Below are positions 1-9,085 of a stretch of 64,000 nt of DNA, piece after piece; the stretch's first letter is position 1; the number at the start of each line of letters is the position of its first letter. A program made the position numbers and the translations under genes. The notes under the pieces are model-generated. The model saw only the letters and a list, made by a program, of their open reading frames with translations, did not search any database and was not told where the DNA came from. This DNA comes from Neorhizobium lilium (GTDB lineage: Bacteria; Pseudomonadota; Alphaproteobacteria; Rhizobiales; Rhizobiaceae): assembly GCF_004053875.1 (NCBI RefSeq), contig NZ_SBIP01000002.1, positions 744,001 to 808,000 of the forward strand, given 5' to 3'.

Positions 1-2
1 CA

Positions 3-416
3 TTCGGAAAGAATTTTCTGAAGACCATGCTGAAGCTCGCCGAAACCCGCGACAGTCTGAACGTCGTGGACGACCAGATCGGCAATCCGACCTCGGCGCT
101 TGATATCGCTGATGCCGTGCTCGCCGTGGCGGGCAATCTCCTCGCAAGCGACGATAGGGCTCTGCGCGGCGTCTTTCACATGACGGGGTCCGGAGAAGCA
201 AGTTGGGCGGATTTTGCCGTCGAAATCTTCGCACAGTCGAAGCTTGCACGCGGCCCGACAGCAGAAGTCGGACGGATCCCGTCGAGCGCCTATCCGACAC
301 CGGCAAAGCGCCCGGCCAATTCCCGCCTTGACTGTGGCAAACTGTTCGACATCCACGGTGTTCGGCTTCCGGATTGGACGAAATCGACGGCTTCGGTCGT
401 GGCACGGCTCGTATGA
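3..416 (+). CDS. rfbD: dTDP-4-dehydrorhamnose reductase, 3' fragment
   Basis: The C-terminal part of RfbD, the SDR-type reductase that converts dTDP-4-dehydro-L-rhamnose to dTDP-L-rhamnose in the cytoplasm. The open frame runs in from the left edge, so the 5' end with the Rossmann fold lies outside the window. The visible part starts [10 protein letters not shown], then [26 protein letters not shown], which is the conserved substrate-domain segment of the family. The stop at 414-416 is followed about 90 nt later by rfbA, so the two probably share a transcript for cell-surface polysaccharide precursor synthesis. The ATG at 27 is internal, not a start. Confidence 0.93.
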   Translation, partial: FGKNFLKTMLKLAETRDSLNVVDDQIGNPTSALDIADAVLAVAGNLLASDDRALRGVFHMTGSGEASWADFAVEIFAQSKLARGPTAEVGRIPSSAYPTPAKRPANSRLDCGKLFDIHGVRLPDWTKSTASVVARLV

Positions 417-504
417 TTGCGCGCCAAGGCTAAAGCTGAAGACAATCTTACGCCATAAACAACATGCACCGCGTAGACACGAACGTGATAAGGACCTGCG
501 ACCT

Positions 505-1380
505 ATGAAGGGTATCATTCTTGCTGGCGGCAGCGGCACCCGGCTCCACCCGATGACACGGGTAGTCTCTAAGCAACTGATGCCGGTCTATGACAAGCCG
601 ATGATCTACTATCCCTTGTCGACGCTGATGCTAGCAGGCATCAACGAAATACTGATCATCTCGACGCCGGCGGACATGCCGATGTTCGAGCGTCTTCTTG
701 GCGATGGCTCGCAGTGGGGTCTGAAGCTTAGCTATGCCGTCCAGCCGTCGCCGGATGGCCTCGCCCAGGCCTATGTCATCGGTGCCGACTTCATCGGCGA
801 CAGCCCGTCCTGCCTGATCCTCGGCGATAACATCTTCTACGGTCACGGCATCACCGAACTCTTCACCAGCGCCATGACGCGCCAGCCCGGCGCTACCGTC
901 TTTGCCTATCACGTCAACGATCCGGAACGGTATGGCGTCGTCGAGTTCGACAAGCAGATGCGGGCGCTCTCGATCGAGGAAAAGCCCGTTGCGCCACGCT
1001 CCAATTGGGCCGTTACCGGACTTTACTTCTACGACAAGGATGTGGTGGAAATTGCAGCCAATCTGAAGCCTTCGCCGCGCGGCGAACTCGAGATCACCGA
1101 CGTCAACCGCGCCTATCTGGAGCGCGGCGACCTGCATGTGGAACAGATGGGCCGTGGTTACGCCTGGTTCGATACAGGCACGCCGGATAGCCTCCTCAAT
1201 GCGGCGGAATTCGTCGCAACATTGGAGCGCCGCCAAGGCTTCAAGATTTCCTGCCCGGAAGAAATCGCCTTCCACAAGGGCTTCATCGACCGCGATCAGA
1301 TAACCACACTTGCTGAGACATACGGAAAAAGCGCTTATGGGGTATATCTCAGAGAGCGTGTTATCTCGTCCTCACCATAA
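505..1380 (+). CDS. rfbA: glucose-1-phosphate thymidylyltransferase
   Basis: RfbA/RmlA couples dTTP and glucose-1-phosphate to dTDP-glucose, the first step of dTDP-rhamnose synthesis. From the ATG at 505 the protein is 291 aa, the usual family length. The nucleotide-binding signature [11 protein letters not shown] is at residues 8-18, followed by [21 protein letters not shown]; the sugar-binding [12 protein letters not shown] and EEKP motifs are also present. A longer frame opens at 214, but that would read through the rfbD end and has no family similarity, whereas AAGGA lies about 12 nt before 505. It follows rfbD directly, so gene order here is rfbD-rfbA. Confidence 0.96.
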   Translation: MKGIILAGGSGTRLHPMTRVVSKQLMPVYDKPMIYYPLSTLMLAGINEILIISTPADMPMFERLLGDGSQWGLKLSYAVQPSPDGLAQAYVIGADFIGDSPSCLILGDNIFYGHGITELFTSAMTRQPGATVFAYHVNDPERYGVVEFDKQMRALSIEEKPVAPRSNWAVTGLYFYDKDVVEIAANLKPSPRGELEITDVNRAYLERGDLHVEQMGRGYAWFDTGTPDSLLNAAEFVATLERRQGFKISCPEEIAFHKGFIDRDQITTLAETYGKSAYGVYLRERVISSSP

Positions 1381-1529
1381 TGCTCTGATCAGCGAGTGTG
1401 GCAATCGCTTTCCGTGTCTCGTTAGATCAGGTGAATAGATTTTGGCCGGCCAATCGCAGCGGCCGTTACTCTCTTGCGGAACTCACGTCCAGCGCGAACG
1501 TTGACTCTGTCAACAGGAACGGAGCATTC

Positions 1530-1709
1530 ATGGCCGAAGACAGAAACGCGCAGGAAGCCGTAGAAAACGTCGATAAGTCGGTGCAAACGCAGGATCGACC
1601 TGCTGCGGGGCCGCACGCACGCAAAGACCTGACGGACATGGAAAAGACCCCCGGAACTGGCGCCCTGCCTGACGACGATGGCAAGGACGCCGATGTCGGT
1701 TCCGACTGA
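1530..1709 (+). CDS. small acidic hypothetical protein
   Basis: A 59-aa hydrophilic, charged protein (starts MAEDRNAQEAVENVDK, ends DDDGKDADVGSD) with no membrane segment or recognised domain. The ATG at 1530 is preceded by an AGGAACGGAG ribosome-binding tract about 8 nt away, which is better support than the longer frame from 1398 whose first 44 codons look non-coding. It looks like one of the short disordered stress-type proteins common in rhizobia, but I cannot name a family. It stands alone between rfbA and the haemoglobin gene. Confidence 0.6.
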   Translation: MAEDRNAQEAVENVDKSVQTQDRPAAGPHARKDLTDMEKTPGTGALPDDDGKDADVGSD

Positions 1710-1808
1710 CCCCGAACGATCGCATGTCCTGTGCCTCTGCGCGCCATGGCGCTTGCCCTATCGTGAGGCGGAGGCTAACACCGCCCTTTAGAGATCCGGG
1801 TGGCGGCG

Positions 1809-2198
1809 ATGACTGGCGAAACCATAACATTGTTTGAAGCGATCGGCGGCGAGAATACCATTCGTGCGCTCGTCAGGCGCTTCTACGATTTGATGGATAC
1901 GCTGCCCGAGGCGGCCCGCTGCCGGGCCGTCCATCCATCAAGCCTTGCCGGTAGCGAAGCGAAACTCCTTGATTACCTTATCGGCTATCTCGGCGGGCCT
2001 CCTGTCTATGTCGAGAAATACGGCCATCCACGGCTGCGGTCTCGTCATTTCGGGGCGGCGATCGGGCCGCAGGAGCGCGATGAATGGATGCTCTGCTTCC
2101 GGCGTGCGATGGAGGAGACGATCGAGAACCCCAAACTTCGCGACATCATCTGGCCGCCGATCGAACGCCTCGCCTTCCATATGCAGAACAAGGAATAG
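1809..2198 (+). CDS. group II truncated haemoglobin
   Basis: A 129-aa 2-on-2 globin of the trHbO type. It begins TLFEAIGGENTIRALVRRFYDLM, has the loop GGPPVYVEKYGHPRLRSRHF that carries the proximal haem histidine, and a tryptophan in DEWMLCF at the G8 position diagnostic of groups II/III. These haem proteins bind O2 or NO and act in peroxide or NO defence; the physiological role here is inferred. A GTG at 1800, three codons upstream, is an alternative start. The stop overlaps the ribosome-binding site of the DUF423 gene, implying co-translation. Confidence 0.88.
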   Translation: MTGETITLFEAIGGENTIRALVRRFYDLMDTLPEAARCRAVHPSSLAGSEAKLLDYLIGYLGGPPVYVEKYGHPRLRSRHFGAAIGPQERDEWMLCFRRAMEETIENPKLRDIIWPPIERLAFHMQNKE

Positions 2199-2202
2199 CG
2201 CC

Positions 2203-2577
2203 TTGGGAAGATTCGAGAATCTTAGGCCGTTGATTCTGTTTGTGAGCGGGCTGATGGGCGCCTCGGGCGTGGCTTTGGCGGCAGCGGCGAGCCATGGTGG
2301 CGACACCCATTTCCTCGGATCGGCCTCGACCATGTGCCTGGCGCACGCGCCCGTTCTGCTGGCGCTTTATCTCGGCCATCGCTTCTTCCGCACAGCAACG
2401 CTTGCCGGCTTGGTCCTGGGGCTCGGCACCGTAATCTTCGCAGCAGATCTAGTTTCGCGGCACTATCTCGGCGACCGCATCTTTCCCATGGCGGCACCGA
2501 CCGGCGGCACGCTGATGATGCTCGGCTGGCTTATCGTCGCCGCGGGCGCCCTATTCAAGACGCGCCCGCAAGACTGA
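2203..2577 (+). CDS. DUF423 family membrane protein
   Basis: A 124-aa inner-membrane protein of the DUF423 (YgdD-like) family with about four hydrophobic helices: LILFVSGLMGASGVALAAAA, the MCLAHAPVLLALYLGH segment, LAGLVLGLGTVIFAADLV, and the family-typical C-terminal MAAPTGGTLMMLGWLIVAAGAL. I chose the TTG at 2203 because AAGGA at 2190-2194 sits at good distance and because it gives the normal family length; a frame starting at 1945 merely runs out of frame through the globin gene. Its function is unknown in the family. It is probably translated from the globin mRNA. Confidence 0.82.
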   Translation: MGRFENLRPLILFVSGLMGASGVALAAAASHGGDTHFLGSASTMCLAHAPVLLALYLGHRFFRTATLAGLVLGLGTVIFAADLVSRHYLGDRIFPMAAPTGGTLMMLGWLIVAAGALFKTRPQD

Positions 2578-2595
2578 TTCCATCGGCGTGAGGAT

Positions 2596-2844
2596 TTATG
2601 GTCTGCGAAGCTGGAGGACCACGCCACCGGTTTTGCGGGAAGCCGTCCGCTGAACTGCTGCACCGGCCGGACTCCTGGCTGCGGCAGAGCAGGGAAAGGC
2701 AACCACGTTTACGGCGTCCATCGCCGCCTCCCGGCGCCCCGACAGCAGGGCGTAAAGTTCCGGCACAAGACCATCGCCATTTTGCTCGGCGAGCTTATGC
2801 AGCCCGATCAGCAGGCTCCCGTCACGAGGTTCTTCGTTCATCAT
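2596..2844 (-). CDS. hypothetical protein coupled to DUF2325 gene
   Basis: An 82-aa frame starting MMNEEPRDGSLLIGLHKLAEQNGDGLVPELYALLSGRREAAMDAV, continuing in an alanine-rich and basic tail. No domain is recognised. It overlaps the last 23 nt of the upstream DUF2325 gene on the same strand, which suggests translational coupling, and there is room for little else before the convergent DUF423 gene. The N-terminal half looks protein-like, the C-terminal half less so, so a spurious frame is possible. Confidence 0.45.
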   Translation of the reverse strand: MMNEEPRDGSLLIGLHKLAEQNGDGLVPELYALLSGRREAAMDAVNVVAFPCSAAARSPAGAAVQRTASRKTGGVVLQLRRP

Positions 2845-3253
2845 TGCGATCCTTCATGGTCTGCAGCGCCCGCTCCAGGCTTGACTTCGAGCCGTTTCGA
2901 AGCGGTACGAAGGCGACGCCGAACTTCTTGCAGCCGGTCTTCACCCGCAGACACGCATCGTGGCTGATACAGTCGATGGGGCAGAAGACGCAGTCGACGG
3001 AAGGCAGAACCGTATCGATGCGCGACACCGCTTCCCGCAAACCGCCGTCATGATGGATAAGTTCCGCCCCGTGTTTGCTGGCGATCTCGCGCAAATGAGC
3101 CACCTGGCAGTCCCGTCCGCCCACGTAAAGAAAGCTGCGCACGTCTGCCGGAATGTTGGCCCCTCGCCCGGCCCCGTGCCCGTTTCCCGCGCCTGGTGCA
3201 CTTGCTTTGGCGGCTTGGTTGGCGCCGCTCTTTGCCTTCTGCTTCTTCGCCAT
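2822..3253 (-). CDS. DUF2325 domain protein
   Basis: A 143-aa protein with a basic, disordered, Ala/Gly-rich first 40 residues (MAKKQKAKSGANQAAK) and a DUF2325 domain after it: SFLYVGGRDCQVAHLREIASKHGAELIHHDGGLREAVSRIDTVLPSVDCVFCPIDCISHDACLRVK. The GGR and HHDGG motifs and the three-cysteine segment CVFCPIDC are typical. The family is uncharacterised; a nucleotide- or metal-binding regulatory role is often supposed but not shown. The ATG at 3253 has GAGGAGCG just upstream. It is divergent from preT, about 210 nt away. Confidence 0.8.
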   Translation of the reverse strand: MAKKQKAKSGANQAAKASAPGAGNGHGAGRGANIPADVRSFLYVGGRDCQVAHLREIASKHGAELIHHDGGLREAVSRIDTVLPSVDCVFCPIDCISHDACLRVKTGCKKFGVAFVPLRNGSKSSLERALQTMKDRNDERRTS

Positions 3254-3385
3254 GTCGCTCCTCGCTGGCAGGCGATCCCCTCCACGGGGACCTTGTTCGG
3301 CGGCACCTTAATAAAGTTGAGTATGAGAGACAAGATTAAACTTGAGCCACTACATCATGAATTTCTCGCCTGGCAAATCCAAACT

Positions 3386-3401
3386 TTTACCGTTTGATAA
3401 A
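3386..3401 (+). promoter_or_regulatory. candidate RutR-type operator upstream of preT
   Basis: The 16-bp sequence TTTACC-N4-GATAAA is a near-palindrome with the same architecture as the better site at 10965-10980 between rutR and the other pyrimidine genes. The E. coli RutR consensus (from memory, TTGACCANNTGGTCAA) is matched in the left half and only loosely in the right. A second TTACCGTTT half-copy occurs at about 3415-3423. It lies some 65 nt before the preT start, a sensible place for a repressor. Confidence 0.4.
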
Positions 3402-3464
3402 TTTTTTGGCTGTGTTACCGTTTGCCTAATAGTTGTCCATGAATCCAGAAAAAGGGGAACAGGG

Positions 3465-4826
3465 ATGGATCGACTGGGAAATGGCATAGAGGCCGGACGC
3501 CTGGCGCCCGCCGAATACGAAGCAAACTTCGCGGACCTTCATCCGCGTCTCGACAGGCACGAAGCGCTGGTCGCTTCGGACCGCTGTTACTTCTGCTACG
3601 ACGCGCCGTGCATGACGGCCTGTCCCACCGCCATCGATATTCCGCTGTTCATCCGGCAGATATCGACAGGCAACCCGCTAGGTTCGGCAAAGACCATCTT
3701 CGACCAGAACATTCTCGGCGGCATGTGCGCGCGCGTCTGTCCCACCGAAACGCTCTGCGAGCAGGTTTGCGTGCGCAACACTGCGGAAGACCGGCCGGTG
3801 GAGATCGGCAAGCTTCAGCGCTACGCCACAGATATTGCCATGGAAACGAACCGCCAATTCTATCAGCGCGCCGTATCGACAGGCAAAACCGTCGCCATAG
3901 TCGGCGCCGGACCGGCAGGCCTTGCGGCGGCACATCGCCTGGCCCGACACGGCCATTCCGTAGTGATCTTCGATGCGCGTGAGAAAGCAGGCGGGCTCAA
4001 CGAATACGGCATCGCGACCTACAAGGCCGTGGATGACTTCGCAGCCCGAGAGGTCGATTATGTCACCGCGATCGGCGGCATCGAGATCCGCAACGGCCAG
4101 GCGCTGGGCCGTGACTTCTCTCTCTCCGACCTTAGCACTCAATATGATGGCGTCTTCCTCGGCATGGGGCTTGCCGGCGTCAACGGGCTCGGTGTCGAAG
4201 GCGAAGATCTGCAGGGCGTCGATGACGCTGTGGATTTCATCGCCGTCCTGCGCCAGACGGCGGACAAGAGCCTCGTTCCGATCGGCCGGCGCGTGATCGT
4301 GATCGGGGGTGGCATGACGGCGATCGACGCGGCCATCCAGGCCAAGCTCCTTGGCGCGGAAGAAGTGACGATCTGCTACCGGCGCGGCAAGGAAAACATG
4401 AACGCCTCTACTTACGAGCAGGATCTGGCAACCGCGAACGGCGTTATTATCCGCCATTGGCTGGCGCCGAAGAAGATCGTCGGCGAGGACGGTCGTGTCG
4501 CCGGCATAGAGGTGGAATATACGGCCATGCGTGACGGCAGGCTGGTGGGCACCGGAGAGGCAGGCGTCATCGCAGCCGATCAGATCATGAAGGCGATCGG
4601 GCAGACTTTCTCGGCGTCCGGGCTCGGCGCGCTTCAGTTCGAACGCGGCAAGATCATGGTTGATGTGGAAGGCCGCACCTCTGTCGAGGGCATCTGGGCA
4701 GGCGGCGACTGCATCGGCACCGGCGAGGATCTCACCGTTTCGGCCGTGGCTCAGGGCAGGGACGCTGCTGAAAGCATCAATCGCGCTTTGATGGCGGCTG
4801 CACAGCCCGCCATGGCCGTAGCCTGA
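3465..4826 (+). CDS. preT: NAD(P)-dependent dihydropyrimidine dehydrogenase subunit PreT
   Basis: PreT is the electron-input subunit of the cytoplasmic PreTA enzyme, which reduces uracil and thymine to the 5,6-dihydro forms, the first step of reductive pyrimidine breakdown. The 453-aa protein has the N-terminal Fe-S cluster domain (Cys41, 44, 49, 53 and Cys88, 92, 98, 102), an FAD-binding GAGPAG at 147-152, a GGGMTAIDAA NAD(P)H site around 285, and a C-terminal GGDCIGTGEDLTVSAVAQGRDAA FAD segment. The ATG at 3465 follows AAAGGGGAACAGGG; upstream in-frame codons from 3342 have no family similarity. preA follows after 14 nt. Confidence 0.95.
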   Translation: MDRLGNGIEAGRLAPAEYEANFADLHPRLDRHEALVASDRCYFCYDAPCMTACPTAIDIPLFIRQISTGNPLGSAKTIFDQNILGGMCARVCPTETLCEQVCVRNTAEDRPVEIGKLQRYATDIAMETNRQFYQRAVSTGKTVAIVGAGPAGLAAAHRLARHGHSVVIFDAREKAGGLNEYGIATYKAVDDFAAREVDYVTAIGGIEIRNGQALGRDFSLSDLSTQYDGVFLGMGLAGVNGLGVEGEDLQGVDDAVDFIAVLRQTADKSLVPIGRRVIVIGGGMTAIDAAIQAKLLGAEEVTICYRRGKENMNASTYEQDLATANGVIIRHWLAPKKIVGEDGRVAGIEVEYTAMRDGRLVGTGEAGVIAADQIMKAIGQTFSASGLGALQFERGKIMVDVEGRTSVEGIWAGGDCIGTGEDLTVSAVAQGRDAAESINRALMAAAQPAMAVA

Positions 4827-4840
4827 GAGGGATCGAGATC

Positions 4841-6154
4841 ATGGCTGATATCCGCAATAATTTCGTCGGCATCAAATCCCCCAATCCCTTCTGGCTGGCC
4901 TCCGCGCCGCCCACTGACAAGGCCTACAATGTCGAGCGCGCCTTCAAGGCCGGCTGGGGCGGCGTGGTCTGGAAAACACTCGGCGAAGAAGGCCCACCGG
5001 TCGTCAATGTCAATGGCCCGCGCTACGGCGCCATCTGGGGCGCCGACCGCCGCTTGCTTGGCTTGAACAATATCGAGCTGATCACCGACCGCGACCTCTA
5101 CACCAACCTTCGCGAAATGAAGGAAGTGAAGAAGAACTGGCCGGACCGGGCTGTGGTTGCCTCTATCATGGTGCCATGCGAGGAGCAGGCCTGGAAGGCC
5201 ATCCTGCCGCTGGTGGAAGAGACCGAAGTCGATGGCATCGAGCTCAATTTCGGCTGTCCGCATGGCATGTCGGAACGCCGCATGGGCTCGGCAGTGGGCC
5301 AGGTGCCGGAATATATCGAAATGGTGGTTCGCTGGTGCAAGCAATATACCCGCATGCCGGTCATCACCAAGCTGACGCCCAACATTACCGACATCCGCCA
5401 TCCGGCCCGGGCCGCCAAGCGGGGCGGCACCGACGCAGTCTCGCTGATCAACACGATCTCGTCCATCGTCTCCGTCGATCTCGACAGCTTCTCGCCAAAT
5501 CCGTCGATTGGGGGCAAGGGCAGCCATGGCGGCTATTGTGGTCCGGCGGTCAAGCCGATCGCGCTCAACATGGTGGCCGAAATCGCCCGCGATGCGGAAA
5601 CCTACGGCTTGCCGATCTCCGGCATCGGCGGGGTTACCACCTGGCGCGATGCAGCGGAATTCCTGGCGCTTGGCGCTGGCAATGTGCAGGTCTGTACGGC
5701 CGCCATGACCTACGGCTTCAAGATCGTGGAGGAAATGATCACCGGGCTGTGCGATTGGATGGACGAAAAGGGCCACCGCACGCTGGACGACATTACCGGC
5801 CGTGCCGTACAGAACGTGACCGACTGGCAGTATCTGAACCTCAACTATATCGCCAAGGCGCATATCGACCAGGACGCCTGCATCAAATGCGGCCGCTGCC
5901 ACATCGCCTGCGAGGACACGTCCCACCAGGCGATTACCAACATGGTCGATGGCGTCCGTCATTTCGAGGTAATGGAAGAGGAATGCGTCGGCTGCAATCT
6001 CTGCGTCAATGTCTGTCCTGTCGAGAACTGCATCACCTTGGATGCTCTCCCCGCTGGTCAACTCGACCAACGCACCGGCAAGGTCGTGGACCCGAGCTAC
6101 GCTAACTGGACCCAGCATCCGAACAACCCGATGTCACGCGAGGCTGCTGAATAA
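4841..6154 (+). CDS. preA: NAD-dependent dihydropyrimidine dehydrogenase subunit PreA
   Basis: The catalytic subunit of PreTA, 437 aa. Residues 1-320 form an FMN-binding dihydroorotate-dehydrogenase-like TIM barrel (SPNPFWLASAPPTDKAYNVERAFKAGWGG; NFGCPHGMSERRMG, which carries the catalytic cysteine; GIGGVTTWRDAAEFLALGA phosphate loop). The C-terminus has two [4Fe-4S] motifs, Cys347/350/353/357 and Cys382/385/388/392. Together with PreT it starts the pathway that the amidohydrolase and dihydropyrimidinase genes at 11103-14497 complete. A strong hairpin terminator follows. Confidence 0.96.
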   Translation: MADIRNNFVGIKSPNPFWLASAPPTDKAYNVERAFKAGWGGVVWKTLGEEGPPVVNVNGPRYGAIWGADRRLLGLNNIELITDRDLYTNLREMKEVKKNWPDRAVVASIMVPCEEQAWKAILPLVEETEVDGIELNFGCPHGMSERRMGSAVGQVPEYIEMVVRWCKQYTRMPVITKLTPNITDIRHPARAAKRGGTDAVSLINTISSIVSVDLDSFSPNPSIGGKGSHGGYCGPAVKPIALNMVAEIARDAETYGLPISGIGGVTTWRDAAEFLALGAGNVQVCTAAMTYGFKIVEEMITGLCDWMDEKGHRTLDDITGRAVQNVTDWQYLNLNYIAKAHIDQDACIKCGRCHIACEDTSHQAITNMVDGVRHFEVMEEECVGCNLCVNVCPVENCITLDALPAGQLDQRTGKVVDPSYANWTQHPNNPMSREAAE

Positions 6155-6165
6155 TCCTGAGTCTT

Positions 6166-6195
6166 GCCCCGGCTGCACTCCCGCCGGGGCTCTTT
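6166..6195 (+). terminator. rho-independent terminator after preTA
   Basis: A perfect 8-bp GC stem (GCCCCGGC at 6166-6173, GCCGGGGC at 6183-6190) with a 9-nt loop, followed by TCTTT. It lies 12 nt after the preA stop and ends the preTA transcript. Confidence 0.8.
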
Positions 6196-6413
6196 CCGTG
6201 CAACGGTGAGAGCGTGCGGCACCTTGCCTGATCAAGGCCGAGAACCTGAACAGCCTTTTGGCCAGTGCTCAGCTTTATTCAATCTCGCAATATAATTTAA
6301 CGCTCAATTAGAGCAAACCTGTCAGCATCTTATGCAGATCTCTTGAGGCGGCCTCCGCAGTGATGGCCTCCGGACGGGAGTTTTTGTCGCTCTAGCGCTG
6401 CTTGGTGTTGAAT

Positions 6414-8327
6414 ATGGTGTTTAAAGATATCTCGATTTCCAAGAAGATCGGCCTCGTCGTGGTCGTCATGGGGCTGTCCTCCCTCATCATTGCCGGCATT
6501 TGCGGATCCGGTCTTTATGGTCTCCAGAAAGCGATGACGACAGTCGGCGCCCAGGAAGAAATTGCCCGCGAGGCGATGGATCTGCGGGTCGATATCATCG
6601 CGATCAGCCGCATGACCTACCAGCTGGCCGCCGAGCCGGCAAAAGCCAAGGACTTCCGCGCTGAAACGGACAAGCGCAGCACGGAAATGCTTGCTCGCCT
6701 GCCGAAGATCGAATCCACCGCCGACGCCACCGAGAAGCAGCAGCTCGCAACGATCCGCACGGCTCTCTATAGCTACTTCACGGCCATTCACGCCATGGTG
6801 GACACGGCGGAAAAGAACGGCGCCGATCCTGCCGCCATCAGCGCCTCGCTGAAGAAGGCGCTCGATGCCCAGAAGGTCGTGACCGATACGGTCAAGGTCT
6901 ACAGCACCTATTCCGGAAATGCCCTGGCCGCCGCCCGCGCCCAAGCCCTGTCCTCCTCCTCTACCGCAATGATGGTCGCCGCACTGTCTGCCATCGCCTT
7001 CATCGTGCTGGGTGCCGTTATCAGCACCATAGTCGCTCGCCGCGGCATCGTCGGCCCGATCCGCTCGCTCACCCATGCCATGAGCCGCCTCGCTCAGGGC
7101 GAGATGGACACCATCTCCGTCGATACCTCCCGCAAGGACGAGATCGGCGAAATGGCCGGCGCGGTGGAAGTCTTCCGCAGCAATGCGCTGGCCATGCGTG
7201 AACTGAAGGCGCAGGAAGCCGTTCTTCACGAACGCAGCAGCGACCTCCAGACCAGCATTTCGGAAGTCGTCGCCGCAGCCGTTGCCGGCAATTTCTCCGG
7301 CCGCATCAGCAAGGACTACGAAAACAAGGATCTCAATCGCTTTGCGGCAGGTGTCAACGAATTGGTATCCAGCGTCGATAACGCAATCAATGAAATGCGC
7401 CGCGTCATTGCAGCGCTTGCCGATTGCGACCTGACGCAAAGCATGAACGGCCAGTTCCAGGGCGCCTTTGCCGAACTGCAATCCAACGTGAACCACACCA
7501 TGGTCCAGCTGCGCGCCACCATGAACAACATCCGGGGCTCGGCCGGCACGATCAACAACAATTCAGCCGAACTCAGCTCCGCCGCCAACGACCTCTCCAA
7601 GCGCACCGAACAGCAGGCTGCCGCCCTTGAGGAAACGGCAGCGGCTCTGGACGAAATCACCGCGACTGTCCGTGCCGCCTCTTCCCGTGCCACGGAAGCC
7701 CGAGATATGGTGCATGAAACAAAGCAGAGCGCTGCCAAGTCGGGTCAGATCGTCCGCAGCGCCGTCACCGCCATGAGCCGCATCGAGGATTCCTCGACCA
7801 AGATCAGCCAGATCATCGGCGTCATCGACGAGATCGCCTTCCAGACCAACCTGCTGGCGCTCAACGCTGGCGTCGAAGCCGCCCGTGCAGGCGAAGCAGG
7901 CCGCGGCTTTGCAGTCGTTGCCCAGGAAGTGCGCGAACTTGCTCAACGCTCGGCCAATGCCGCCAAGGAAATAAAGACCTTGATCAGCGCATCTGCATCC
8001 GAGGTCGAAGGGGGCGTATCGCTCGTTCGCTCGACCGGCGACGCTCTCGTGGAAATAGAAAGCCTGGTCAATCGGGTGAACGAGCATGTGGAATCGATTG
8101 CCACTGCTGCCCGCGAGCAGGCGACCGCGTTGGCCGAGATCAACTCCTCCGTCAACCACATGGACCAGATGACCCAGAAGAACGCCGCGATGGTGGAAGA
8201 GACCACAGCCGCCAGCGAAACGCTTGCAGATGAAAGCCGCCACCTGGAAACGGTGCTCCAGGCCTTCAAGCTCGGCTCCGGTGCAGACCTTGCTTCCGTT
8301 GCACAGAGAATGCGTAACGCCGCCTGA
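6414..8327 (+). CDS. methyl-accepting chemotaxis protein
   Basis: A 637-aa transmembrane chemoreceptor. TM1 is at about residues 13-33 ([22 protein letters not shown]), then a helical periplasmic sensor of about 150 residues, TM2 near 186-209 ([24 protein letters not shown]), a HAMP domain, a second HAMP-like segment, and the cytoplasmic signalling hairpin at about 470-520 ([43 protein letters not shown] split over the tip). There is no C-terminal CheR-tethering pentapeptide. The ATG at 6414 is preferred over a TTG at 6402. Its ligand is unknown; lying between preTA and glnII makes a nitrogen compound such as a pyrimidine a reasonable guess only. Confidence 0.93.
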   Translation: MVFKDISISKKIGLVVVVMGLSSLIIAGICGSGLYGLQKAMTTVGAQEEIAREAMDLRVDIIAISRMTYQLAAEPAKAKDFRAETDKRSTEMLARLPKIESTADATEKQQLATIRTALYSYFTAIHAMVDTAEKNGADPAAISASLKKALDAQKVVTDTVKVYSTYSGNALAAARAQALSSSSTAMMVAALSAIAFIVLGAVISTIVARRGIVGPIRSLTHAMSRLAQGEMDTISVDTSRKDEIGEMAGAVEVFRSNALAMRELKAQEAVLHERSSDLQTSISEVVAAAVAGNFSGRISKDYENKDLNRFAAGVNELVSSVDNAINEMRRVIAALADCDLTQSMNGQFQGAFAELQSNVNHTMVQLRATMNNIRGSAGTINNNSAELSSAANDLSKRTEQQAAALEETAAALDEITATVRAASSRATEARDMVHETKQSAAKSGQIVRSAVTAMSRIEDSSTKISQIIGVIDEIAFQTNLLALNAGVEAARAGEAGRGFAVVAQEVRELAQRSANAAKEIKTLISASASEVEGGVSLVRSTGDALVEIESLVNRVNEHVESIATAAREQATALAEINSSVNHMDQMTQKNAAMVEETTAASETLADESRHLETVLQAFKLGSGADLASVAQRMRNAA

Positions 8328-8342
8328 GATCCAGGACGACAC

Positions 8343-8380
8343 AACGAAACAAGCCCGGGCATGCCCGGGCTTGTTTCGTT
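8343..8380 (+). terminator. long perfect hairpin terminator after chemoreceptor gene
   Basis: Two perfect 18-nt arms (8343-8360 and 8363-8380) separated by only AT. The arm core is AAGCCCGGGC and the 3' arm supplies TTGTTTCGTT. Because gstI converges from the other side, and the arms carry an A-run on one side and a T-run on the other, it can serve both strands. Confidence 0.85.
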
Positions 8381-8479
8381 TATGGCACTGGTCGCCCTCC
8401 AGAAGAGACATGACCCTCATAGGGTCATAGACCTCACAGAACAACCAGCATCACCAATTGGATTTTAGGACTGCATAGA

Positions 8480-8674
8480 TCAGCATGGCTTCGGCCAATC
8501 CGGCTTGGTCGGCTCGTCTCGAACGGCCTCGCCGTGATACCAGCACTGGTCGACGACGCTCACGGTCGCATCATAAGGTGAAGCAGGTACGGTGCGCCCA
8601 TCTTCGAGACGGCGACGCGGACGCAACGGGAACTCGTAAATTCTGGCGCTCTCGCTTTGAATGCTGACTGCCAT
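8480..8674 (-). CDS. gstI: GstI, glutamine synthetase II translational inhibitor (DUF2735)
   Basis: A 64-aa protein starting MAVSIQSESARIYEFPLRPRRR and ending DEPTKPDWPKPC, the DUF2735 type. In Rhizobium leguminosarum the product of the 63-aa gstI gene, located upstream of and divergent from glnII, blocks GSII synthesis at translation when ammonium is plentiful. Length, position and orientation here match. The ATG at 8674 has AGAGGAAG just upstream; a longer frame from 8722 would cover the shared regulatory region. The conserved C-terminal part holds WYHGE. Assignment rests on family memory plus synteny. Confidence 0.85.
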   Translation of the reverse strand: MAVSIQSESARIYEFPLRPRRRLEDGRTVPASPYDATVSVVDQCWYHGEAVRDEPTKPDWPKPC

Positions 8675-8699
8675 GGGTGGCTTCCTCTGGATGACCGAA

Positions 8700-8742
8700 T
8701 GCACCATTTTCAAAATGTGCACATTTTTTATGCTTATTGCAC
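8700..8742. promoter_or_regulatory. candidate NtrC-binding half-sites
   Basis: TGCAC occurs at 8700-8704, 8718-8722 and 8738-8742, spaced 18-20 bp, and GTGCA at 8717-8721. Half-sites of the enteric NtrC box (TGCAC-N7-GTGCA) are recognisable but the N7 spacing is not met, so this is a relaxed match. The location is just upstream of the gstI start, where NtrC binding would repress gstI, and about 260 bp upstream of the glnII promoter, a normal distance for a sigma-54 enhancer. Confidence 0.5.
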
Positions 8743-9004
8743 TATTTTACATCATTCCCGGCACCAATGCTAGCTGCATTTTGAGGCGTTAGGAGCCTTT
8801 AGGAGGGGGCGACCGGTATTCGCAGTTGGTATTTTACCCCAACGGCCGGCGGCCTCCACAGTTCCGAAGCCGTGTGTCTGGCTTGTCAAGTCGTGAATTT
8901 CCGTGAGAAGGCGCTGATAAACAACGAGCTGCACCGGCTTCCCTTCGTGGCGGAGCCAAGCCCACCGACAATTTTTGAAAGGGCCATGGGAGTTCCGCTC
9001 GAAC

Positions 9005-9019
9005 TGGCACGGTATGTGC
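9005..9019 (+). promoter_or_regulatory. sigma-54 (RpoN) promoter of glnII
   Basis: TGGCAC-GGTAT-GTGC fits the -24/-12 consensus TGGCAC-N5-TTGC with one mismatch. The invariant GG (9006-9007) and GC (9018-9019) are separated by exactly 10 bp. Transcription would start near 9030, giving a leader of about 80 nt before glnII. glnII in rhizobia is known to need RpoN and NtrC. Confidence 0.82.
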
Positions 9020-9085
9020 GTTTATCGTTTCATACCTGGGGCAGACAGCTGCAAAAGCAGTGCTCCGCTTCAGGATTGCTCAACC

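Noticed and set aside
1398..1529. N-terminal extension of the small acidic protein
   Set aside because: Codons upstream of 1530 give an atypical basic sequence and no ribosome-binding site; the ATG at 1530 has a good one.
4751..6118. 455-codon open frame on the minus strand opposite preA
   Set aside because: Shadow of preA caused by high GC codon usage; the sequence is of His/Asp/Val-rich shadow composition with no domain, while preA is fully conserved.
8700..8742. Canonical NtrC box (TGCAC-N7-GTGCA)
   Set aside because: Tested each TGC in the region for TGC-N11-GCA; none fits. Only half-sites are reported, as candidates.
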